A stretch of 64,000 nucleotides of DNA from contig NC_135365.1 of the NCBI RefSeq assembly GCF_051622035.1, forward strand, positions 3,772,501 to 3,836,500, read 5' to 3'. A model generated the notes under the pieces. It saw only the letters and a program-made list of their open reading frames with translations, searched no databases and was not told the origin of the DNA. Origin of the DNA: Arctopsyche grandis. Its lineage: Eukaryota > Arthropoda > Insecta > Trichoptera > Hydropsychidae. Every line of letters begins with the position of its first letter. Positions within the stretch are counted from its first letter, which is position 1. Made by a program: the position numbers and the translations under genes. This document shows positions 55,300 through 64,000 of the stretch, piece after piece.

Positions 55300-55925
55300 A
55301 AGCTCTTTTCCGTTTTTTTTTTTTATAGCTTCTTTGGATAGATCTATCTTTATTTTAAACAAAAATGTCGAAAAAAAAAAGAAATATACACGGGTCAAAA
55401 TGTCATATTTTGACGTATTGGAACTCAATAGCAAATAATATATAATACAATATCACATTCTGAAATCTACTTATTTTTATATACAATGTCATAATATTAT
55501 ATGTGCACATCCAAATGGAATATTAAAGAAAATACAGTAATATGATTTATTGGCATTAAAATTTATAAAAAAAATAACATTGTACGGCTTTAAGACGCAA
55601 ATACGTTCGTCATTAGCAATCGTCAGTTGGCATCATTCATCATGGAAAATCACAAATTCCCATCGAGATAGTCCTTCTATCCCACAGTGTTCCAGTTTCG
55701 TTTCGCAGGCACGGCTCTGTGCACACGTGCTGTGCCGCCGCACTGACCGTACTTTCACCGGACGAGACAGGTGTTTTAATTAAGCACGTTTTTCCGAGGT
55801 TTTTCCCCTTGCGGAAAACTCCTCTTGTGTCTGAAATATTTTCATTAAAATTATGTAGCGCTTAAACGCTCCCCTAACCGCGCATCTATTTATTATACCC
55901 GAGCCACGTGACGCAACTATCAATT
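55300..55925. other. Non-coding DNA with a GC-richer core (55600-55925)
   Basis: The core contains CACACGTGCTGTGCCGCCGC and GAGCCACGTGACG (E-box-like CACGTG twice). A 77-codon + frame spans part of it without known motif. Candidate regulatory region. Confidence 0.3.
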
Positions 55926-57095
55926 GCTTACCTTGAATTTATAAATTGAATAAAACGCGTATATGTACAGGCATAGCTTAAACAGCGTCATAGCGTAATA
56001 AAACACGGTGGGAAATGCTTGCAATCCCGAGAGAACACGTCATGCTTCGATGAACGATTAAACGCAAGACAGGAGAGCGTCGACATTAAATGCAGGCGAG
56101 TTTCATTACACATGGATGTTTACTGTGTATACTCCGATATATGTACCATGTAGTATAACTTATTTTAACTGACAGTACTGTATACTGATTGAAAATTATA
56201 CGCATTTTAATATCCCAAAGGTATGTTAGTATAAAATATAAAATATTGTGAACCGTAAGATAAGATAAACATTAAAAATTCATTACATTTCTAATAAATT
56301 AATCAAATTCTGCGTAAAAAAACGTATTAAACAGGTATACAAAGAGATTAATTAAAAAAAGTATGTATTCAAAGCGGAAGACTATTAACGAAATATTAAA
56401 TTCTTTTACGGAATGAAACCTTTATTAATCCCGAGTCGAGTCGAAATTTTAATATGCAAATTTCAGATTTGCAATAATTTACTTAAAATTTAAAAATTAC
56501 TCATTTTTTATTCAATGATTATGACACTACATATAAAAATAATAAGATATATAGAAATCTTTTACAATATTTAAATGTTTGCTAAAAGATATAGAAACTT
56601 TTTAAATATTCGTCGCAGTTGATGGCATAAGAAGTTGCAAATTCCAGACACACTGAACTGATTATATTCAAACCTTTAAAATGTGCTAAGGCTGAATTGT
56701 TTTGGAAATATATACTAAAATTTTACCCAATCATAAGATGCAAGTCAGGTCAATGGGTAGACACGTCAAGTTAAAAGTGAAAATCAGCATGTCAATTTGT
56801 ACTTGACATCTCTAATTATTATTGTTTTTGTTTCAAAGTAATTTTTAAGACCTAATTTATTATTTAAAATTAAGATATATTACATTTTATGTATGAATTA
56901 GATGATTACATAGGTTCATGGTCGTTTAATATTAAAAACCTCTTACAAAAATGTATGAAAATCAGACATGAACTTATGCAATCAAACAAAATAAGTTTTT
57001 GTCACACTCATAGATATAATTCTATATGGTCACATTACTATAAAAATTTATTGCAATGAAATCGTTTTTTTTTTTTTAATTGAGTTAAGTTGATT
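55926..57095. other. AT-rich non-coding DNA
   Basis: Nothing identified. Confidence 0.4.
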
Positions 57096-57099
57096 TTTT

Positions 57100-57407
57100 A
57101 CATACCTCCTTTACGTTTCACTTACGAATACAATTCAGGAAAAAGTTTGCCTCTTATCCGATCGTTTTCATACTTTGCCATATTGCTCATTTTGGTCATC
57201 AATATAAGTCAATGGAGCCTCCGCCATTACGATGGTGGAAATATATCGTGTAAGACGCGTTTGTAATTTGCCCGCCGACATCATATTTGACGTTTACCGT
57301 TGACGTTTGTTTATTAATTTTAAACATAGATGGCGATAGTAAAAAAAAATTATTGGTGTTTTTATTCAAAATAATAATTTTATATACAAATTATAGAAGA
57401 GGTATGT
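57100..57407. mobile_element. MITE with ACATACCTC terminal inverted repeats (308 bp)
   Basis: Left end ACATACCTC, right end GAGGTATGT. Contains CTCTTATCCGATCGTTTTCA and CCGCCATTACGATGGTGG. Best delimited copy of the family seen at 9690, 18236 and 29980. No coding capacity; superfamily not assigned. Confidence 0.6.
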
Positions 57408-57409
57408 TT

Positions 57410-58200
57410 TTAAAAAACTTTTTTTTTATGTATTTTTTTCTCTTTTTTTAATGTTAAGTTTAGTTTAAGTTCGATCAATGATTTATTGATAAAAATTTCA
57501 CTTACTTTATCTTTCTTTATTACATACTTTCAAGTAAAAACTGGCGTTTGACTCCAAATTCACTTTTCACAAACACATAATCTTTAATACGAACTCAATT
57601 TTATTATTTTTATTGAATTTAAAAATCAATTTTGTTGAAAAAAATTAATTTTGTTTGAAATAAGTGAAATATAAAAGAGGTTTGTAAAAAAAAACAAATG
57701 ACGAAATATATTTTTTTCCTAATGTAAATTTACATCGAATATATTAAATCAATGTAACTAAACAACGAACAACAAAACCTCATAAACAATTAAAAAATAC
57801 GTATAACGACTTTAATATTGAGAAGCAAAAACAATTAAAACCGTTTGAATATCGTCGATTTAAGTCGAATAATGTACGACCGAAACTAACTATTTATGTA
57901 GATACAATCGAAATCACCGGTTGATAGGTAACTTAGTAACTTTAAAAGGCAGAATTTGATTTAAAAAAAAAGCTATTAAAAAACTTGAAATAAAAAAAAA
58001 TGTTCAAGGATTTTATAAAAATATTAAAACAAGCACATCATGAAAATAGCTAAAATATACAACGAAAAAAAAATTACACGAAAATTTATACACTTATATC
58101 CTTGGGCTCGTCCGGCGCACGACAACGACGCTTATATGAAAATTTTATTAAAAAACACAAATTTTAAATAATTGCAAGGCATCATCGCACGTGCAAAAAT
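57410..58200. other. AT-rich non-coding DNA
   Basis: Nothing identified. Confidence 0.4.
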
Positions 58201-58204
58201 ATTA

Positions 58205-58545
58205 ATTTCGCCGAGCGATATCTCAGCAGGGGGTGGGCGGGAGGGATGCTCCTCGGCAAGAACAAAGAGTTCAGCTCGGCAATATGAGGGGGCGGCAGGG
58301 GCTGTTGGCTCGCAGTAGGCAGTCCTTTAATATCCCACTAATACTTGGTTAGCAGGCCGCAATAAACTGAAGATGGATGCTGGGTCATCTGCGAGCCAAC
58401 TAATATATAGCCGTGGACCAGATTAAACGACCTCTGTTATTTATGGCGTGGCTATCGGCGATCATTGCACGCGAACGAGTGCACGCCCACCCACCCACCC
58501 ACCCACAAATCCACCCAACCCCACCCACCCACCTCTGACTGCAAC
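58205..58545. other. GC-rich island ending in a CCCA microsatellite
   Basis: Contains GGGGGCGGCAGGGGC, TTATTTATGGCG and a CCCACCCACCCA run at 58487-58535. Non-coding. Candidate regulatory region. Confidence 0.3.
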
Positions 58546-58651
58546 ATGGTAATGCGACGACGTGTTGTGGTGTTTTGTGATGTTCAGTAGATTTCAGTCA
58601 CGGTTTAATCATGTCCTTTTTGGAATTTGGTTCAATTATGTCCTTATAATA

Positions 58652-58830
58652 GACTAACTGAACCCGGCATGCGTTGCAATGCCAGAATAAGGCATGCAAT
58701 TCCCGTTCCCGTTTCAAGTGATGGTTGGACATCAAATTGCGTATCTTCAAAGTCGTGTCGTCATAAACCAACTGGTAACGTGGTTGCCAACAAACACATT
58801 TACTTGAATACACAAAGGCGCTTCAAACTT
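58652..58830. repeat. Copy of the CCCGGCATGCGTTGCAATGCC repeat
   Basis: The start matches 20745-20800 next to the Helitron-like fragment, including CAATTCCCGTTCCCGTT. No coding sequence. Confidence 0.5.
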
Positions 58831-58839
58831 TCACGTCAG

Positions 58840-59690
58840 TAAAATTGTAATTAAGAATATTATTAAGAGGGTTTTTCCCAATTTTTTTTTTCACGCTAAT
58901 CTTCCCGGACATGCTTACAACAAATCCTGAAAGTTCCATCTTTCGTAATCGTTTAGGAGCCTATACGAGACAGAAAAACAAACCTACAGACATTCAATTT
59001 TATATATATACATATAGATATAAAAACGGACGCGATGTGGGTATGTTTGTGGCAGATGCGTAGACAAGTATGGGGATTTAAAAAAAAACAAATTTTAGAA
59101 TACCAGGAGTATATATATGTTGTGCCCAGAGATATATAATAAAATAAATACACGTGAACAAGGCCCACAGTCAATCAGAGTGAAGTGGTCCATGTGGACT
59201 AAAATTTTTGGCCAATTTTTTGGCCAAGGAACGTATCGTCATTCTGACCAATGGGTGCATTTTAAGCATCTGCTATAAGGATGTGGCGTGATGAGAAATC
59301 GTGTCGAAGAGATGCGGAGAAGCGGGGTAGCGGGGAAATGGGGACCTGAGCGTCTGACATTTGCTCCTGATATTGAACGCTGAGCAACGGATGACGTAAG
59401 CGTCATATGCACTGCGCGGGAGCATACACCCATACACACATCCACGAAGATGATGATGAAACACATACATTCATTCATCATTTTGAATGGCTGAACGGGT
59501 TGTATCGGTAAGTGTGTTATGCACATTCAACTTTTTCTATTAATAAGTGCGCATGCGCACCTATAAATTACCTTACATTATATTAATATATAATATATAA
59601 CATTATTTTAATTCGTATATCAACTCATTTCCAAAACCACCCGTTGAAATCAACGGGCACAACACTAGTTGTTCATAATATTGTGACGTG
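58840..59690. other. Non-coding DNA
   Basis: Overlapping short frames on the minus strand at 59239-59526 lack motifs. CCCGTTGAAATCAACGGGCA at 59640-59659 is a perfect 8-bp-arm hairpin (CCCGTTGA/TCAACGGG), part of an interspersed repeat. Confidence 0.35.
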
Positions 59691-59691
59691 G

Positions 59692-59960
59692 GAACATGGT
59701 AGAGAATATCCACTGTCTAAGTGCATTTGTGGGTGAAAAATAGAAGCCCCGGATTACGCTAACGGGATTAAGTAAGTGCCCGAACAAAGGATACGCTGGG
59801 GTTCTCATAGAACGGGGCGAGTGCGGATAGACCTACGTGCCTACATATTCTGTATTCTGGAGTGAGCGGTGGTTACGTGTGGACCTCCTGAATCGTTGAA
59901 TAAATGCTGTGAAGCGACTTTGGCCTTTCATTTGGATCCTGAACCCACCCCTACGCAGCA
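59692..59960 (+). repeat. Solo-LTR-like segment
   Basis: TGTGACGTGGGAACATGG start, AATAAA at 59899-59904 and a CTACGCAGCA end, about 269 bp, with no internal region beside it. I could not see a convincing target duplication, so this is tentative. Confidence 0.35.
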
Positions 59961-61135
59961 TTATACGTAATACATCTGTTTTGATAGCTACTGATCTAGT
60001 GATTATTATCTATTTATCTGACAATGATTTGTACACTAAAATCAGACAAGTTTGTTGTATAGTGTATCCGAATGTACTATTTTGATTGTGATAACCTTGC
60101 TTTTTGTACATTAGAAGCTTCCCCATTCACTGTATTTTTTTTTAATCATATCTTTCCATTTGAAAGAATTATCTAGGCAAATATACGCCTCTAAACGTTC
60201 ATAGGTATGCTTTGTGTAAATATGCTTCGAGGATATGTGTGTTCAGTGTTTTAAAGTTGTGTGTTTAGTCTGTGTTGGTTTTGTACTTGAGTGTGTCCGT
60301 TGAATTAATTAGTCGATGCTAATTGTAAAATTTCAATATGTGAATGTCTGTCGAGGATTATGTGTACTTCTTCCAATTTATAGGATCATTGTTCAATTTG
60401 TTGTTTGTTTTGAATTAATGTATATATGTATATCTATGCTTAGCTGAACTGGCTTTAAACCCACACGAGTAATATTTTAGATAAAGTAGACTTCATAAAT
60501 AATTTTATTACAATGTAAAAGTAACCTTTTCAAATTTAGTATTGTAATATAAACGCAGACAAGAGCAACAAACATATAATAATAAACATTATATTTAATT
60601 TTATGAGTCTGCTTAAAATTTAATTTAATACCGCATATGTATGAATTATATGAATAATTATAAAATCTAGGGTAATAGCTGAGCCATAAACTTTTTCTAT
60701 TATATACTGACAATATGAATGTATATTTGAAATAAAATGAAAAATATATATACATATGTACATATGTATGTACATATCCCAGCCTTACAATGCAATGGTG
60801 ACAGTTCAAAGACTTGCCTAATTAATGAAATTTGTTCCCAATTTAATTTTCTATCAAAGCACTATTAAAACTTCCCATTTACTTTCGGGAAATATGTATA
60901 ATGAACAGAAGTAATAACTCAAATATATCGAATAATTTCAAAAATCACGCATTGAAGTGTCAACGGGCAAACGGTTAGTAGAAAATAAAAATTAAAGGAA
61001 CTTGCATATAGTTGAATTTAAGCTTTCTTTGGTATGTAGGTTTTGTACAATAACATATGAAGGATAATTATTTTTATATCCAGCCCCCCTGGTTTTGATT
61101 TGAAATTAGAAATCTTTTCTTATTGATGCTAATGC
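59961..61135. other. AT-rich non-coding DNA
   Basis: A LINE-tail trace at 59972-60010 (GATAGCTACTGATCTAGTGA). Otherwise nothing recognised. Confidence 0.4.
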
Positions 61136-61139
61136 ACTA

Positions 61140-62075
61140 AATCCTCAAGGAATAGGAATTCTTCCTTTCGAGAAAATTTCAGAGTCCCTTACGAAATCAG
61201 CAAGGTGCAAGGATCTGGCAACTTTAGCTACATATTGATTGATTTTGATTAAATACTGAGAAATCAAATTCAGAATCTATTTTTAATGATAAGTAAATAC
61301 CTTCAGGAGAAAACTTATTTTGGAGTAAATCTGAAATGCTCTAACAAAATAAATATGATGCAATAAAATGATTTGATAAGATAAGAAAATGATTTGATAA
61401 GAAAACCAAAATTTAAACTATTCAATTGTAATTAACATTGACTAATGAGCGAGAACTCACATTCAAAATCTCTTTTAATTAAGACTAACGAATAAAATTT
61501 TCAGGAGTCGCATTCCTTGGAGAAAATCTCAAAGGCCCTAACGAGATCACCAAGATACAAAAAACCATTATACGGTAAGTGAACCTCTAGCTTATGTACA
61601 TATGTACATATTGCAATTAAAATTATTAAAATTTTGAATAATTTAAAGCAATAACAGGGAATTTTAATTTGAAATCTCTTATTAATAATACTAACGCACT
61701 GAGTTAAAGTTTCCAGGAGAACATTTTCTTTGGAAAAAAGACTAATAAAATGCAAGGATCTGGTAAGTGATACATATTAAAATTGAAATGATCAATTGTG
61801 ATAAATTTTAAATAATTACTCACATAAGAAATTTCTTCTTATTTAAACTAACGCATTGAGTAAAAGCCCCCACGAGAAAACCTGTTGCAAAAAATCTCAA
61901 AGAACTCAACCTTTAGCTATATTTTGCAATTGAAATTATTTGATTGTGATTGACTTTGACTAATAAGCCAGAGCCACTTTCGAAATCTCTTTTTATTTCT
62001 ACTAACGCACCGAATAAAAGCTTCAAGGAAAACACTTCAGAAAGTTTCAAGGGCCCTAGTGAGATATAAGGAAAT
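61140..62075 (+). pseudogene. Tandem array of six decayed exon-like units
   Basis: Units begin near 61149, 61307, 61505, 61717, 61873 and 62027, 150-210 bp apart. Each has ACTAACGCACTGA-type sequence, then a CAG or AAG acceptor-like site, then a short frame. Several end in GGATCTG or TACG followed by GTAAGT (61575, 61763). Translations share a pattern: FEKISESLTKSARCKDL, LEKISKALTRSPRYK, LQKVSRALVRYK. Others have stops. Parent gene unknown. Confidence 0.45.
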
Positions 62076-62199
62076 CTCTAGTGCATATTACAATTCGATG
62101 ATAAGTTACGACACATACTTGATGCGTCACACTTTGAAATTTTAATTTTTCTCCCCTACTTAGAAATATTGATATATGTACATGTTATATAAGGGATAA

Positions 62200-62376
62200 T
62201 ATTTTTGGCACGGCTGTAAAATAAATTACACGACATATGTCAAAACGATATTAAATGTCAAATTAACATCTCTAAAATAGCTCGCACGACCCGATCGACG
62301 TTCGCCCGGCAAATCAAACGTCAAATGGGTTGCCAGGACACCGATTGGGTCGTGCGAGATATTTTAGGGAGGGGAA
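62200..62376. mobile_element. MITE with a long imperfect hairpin
   Basis: CTAAAATAGCTCGCACGACC near 62271 and its near-inverse GGTCGTGCGAGATATTTTAG near 62347 form a stem. The left part recurs at 54983. Confidence 0.6.
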
Positions 62377-62389
62377 CTCATTTTATTAA

Positions 62390-63130
62390 TTTAATTTTGT
62401 TAGTAATCAAAGTATTATATTATTTAATGTAAATGTACAGCATAATATGAAAAAGAGCTCAAAAACCTATTTACAATTCTTATAAATGCTCCTAATACAT
62501 AATATTAATTAAAGACTCTCTTAAGTCGACGATCTAAAGCAGATTGTGTTTCGGTAATCTGTATTTATACCTGAAGAGTATAGACATTTTGTTGTAAACA
62601 CCGAGACTGTTCACAAGTGTATTAGTATGGTTATTAGTGGTTCTGTTACAGAATCTACTGGTTAGTTTGTTAGTAATGTCTGTAACTAACCGAATATTAT
62701 TTATGGCATGCAGTTTTTTCAAGTAGGTATATATGGATGTATTATAAATTGTTTTTAGGGATTTATTTTGTATTATTTGGAGCTTGGAAAGGTTAGTATT
62801 CGAGGCGTTGTTCCATACAGGTGAAGCATAGGTTAATAATGGTAATATGAGCGCGCGATATTGTTATATTTTGTTTTGAGTTGATAATGAACTATGGCGA
62901 TTAAATATTGGGTATATTGAGGATATACCCAATCTATGCATTTCGTTGCCTCAATGTGAGGTGCCCATCTCATTCTTTTATCGAACTATACTCCTAAACA
63001 TTTTATTACTGATTGCCATTTCAGACTTTCTCCAGAGGGGATCTTCAGATCTGAACTTGGCTTGTGCTTTCTAACACTAAAGAATATCACGTCTGTTTTG
63101 GTTTGATTAATTCGTACTTTTTATGAAAAG
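62390..63130 (-). mobile_element. LINE fragment: C-terminal reverse transcriptase and 3' UTR
   Basis: On the minus strand LTYASPVWNNAS, then LKKLHAINNIRLVTDITNKL, match the end of jockey-like ORF2. Frame changes are present further upstream. The 3' UTR (62390-62530) is shared with 31411-31700 and 16900-17125, so the family is active or was recently. Confidence 0.65.
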
Positions 63131-63209
63131 CTTCATTATATCTAAACAAAGCGATATTGACAAGTGACTGTAAATTTAAACAACATCATGTAATGCGCTG
63201 AAAACTTAC

Positions 63210-63348
63210 CGTGCGCATTTTCAATTTTCCAACTTATGTATTTATTCGCCATAGGTTTTGAAATGTCGTACCATTCTTTATATCCGATTCTACGGCACAT
63301 ACATTTTCCCCTGAAGAGCAAAGCACGTAATACTTTGATGCGGGACAT
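63210..63348 (-). CDS. Possible first coding exon of an unrecognised gene
   Basis: From an ATG at 63346-63348 the minus strand reads MSRIKVLRALLFRGKCMCRR, then about 26 more codons to a GTAAGTTTT donor at 63205-63209. The N-terminus is basic with no acidic residue in the first 20, like a mitochondrial targeting peptide. The upstream region is GC-richer with TATCGA motifs. No matching downstream exon was found; LINE DNA fills the following 700 bp, so the intron may contain it. Identity unknown. Confidence 0.35.
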
Positions 63349-63359
63349 TGCAGTTTGCG

Positions 63360-63640
63360 GTAAGACGACGAAGAAAATATCATACGAACACAACGACAAC
63401 ACAGAGAGGCAAATGCCTTTGTTTTGTAGACACACGACATTATGCTCGAGTGCTTTCGAAAAATACACACACACACACAGAGACTTCACAGACCTCAATC
63501 ACGCGAGATGCTCCATTGTTTTTAACCGGTTGGTTATCGACGGATGTATTGTTATCGATTAAGCGGAAACTTTCCGCGTGGAAGAAGAGAAAAAAAAGGC
63601 ATTCTCCGATAAAGTTAAAGTTTGTAACCCCGAGCGCACG
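63360..63640 (-). promoter_or_regulatory. Candidate housekeeping-type promoter
   Basis: Two TTATCGA motifs (near 63534 and 63552, the latter TTATCGATTAA) resemble the insect DRE element TATCGATA. They lie 190-210 bases upstream of the possible start at 63348. Higher GC than flanks. Confidence 0.3.
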
Positions 63641-64000
63641 TGCTCCAAATATCGTATGAGTTAAGATTATATACTACCCGACATGATTACTTAATGAAAA
63701 GCAAACTTTTCTCGGTAAACGACAAACTTTAATATGACTAACTAAATAATACGAAAAAATAAAGCACACACGTTGAAAGTTTTCCGGTTGTACTGAATAT
63801 ATGGATACGACGCTTTAAGCGGTTTTTCGCCCCGGTAGCAACATGTGTGTTCAATTGTGATGAAGTGATTATGTTCGGTATGAATAAATATACAGAATTT
63901 TATTTTATCTATTTATGTGTGTATTGTTATGTACCTCGCTTATCAATGTTATTCCCACATTAATCAAATTTACTTTCTCACATTCATATACGTGAGTAAC
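63641..64000. other. Non-coding DNA at the window edge
   Basis: No gene identified. Confidence 0.35.

Overview
The window is AT-rich insect nuclear DNA. The insect assignment rests on spliced genes, a tRNA-derived SINE family, LINE fragments, hAT-type transposons with 8-bp target-site duplications, BEL/Pao LTR retrotransposons, and scattered short TATG/TACA runs. I cannot settle the insect order from sequence alone. There is no operon structure, rRNA gene, CRISPR array or free-standing tRNA gene.

Left part (1-30 kb). The main content is a small gene family. Two long open genes (3649-7383 and 24322-28722, both +) encode proteins with an unrecognised helical N-terminal domain, a Cys/His segment, an NB-ARC (STAND) ATPase module and a C-terminal array of ankyrin repeats. 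This is an NLR-like layout with ankyrins in place of LRR, TPR or WD40. Both genes share a matching 5'-UTR intron and start-site motif, so they are resident spliced eukaryotic genes. Around them lie broken ankyrin-only pieces (7384-7766, 10040-10792, 19057-20501, 21168-22160, 28825-28925), several bordered by transposon ends. The pattern is an expanding and decaying tandem family. Between the two genes sits a BTB-BACK-kelch gene (12234-14659, -) that I could resolve to exon level; it carries a 2-bp frameshift and a duplicated mini-exon in this assembly.

Middle (15-18 kb and 35-55 kb). These are nested transposons with clean boundaries. An hAT-like element (15063-16484) contains a SINE and a smaller hAT MITE. 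A second hAT-like element (37444-54524) sits in an old LINE-tail repeat. It contains a BEL/Pao retrotransposon (37975-54018), which in turn carries another copy of the same BEL/Pao family inside its gag (43304-51193). Every junction has a matching target-site duplication. The inner copy has an intact 1753-residue gag-pol reading frame.

Right part (55-64 kb). This is mostly non-coding: MITEs, GC-richer islands that may be regulatory, a solo-LTR-like segment, a decayed tandem array whose units look like one short exon (61.1-62.1 kb), a LINE remnant, and at the far right a possible first coding exon (63210-63348, -) below a promoter-like region.

Functionally, the window pairs a candidate intracellular sensor family (NB-ARC switch plus ankyrin recognition array) with the repeat load that appears to be breaking and rearranging it. 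The immune role is inference from domain layout, not shown by sequence.
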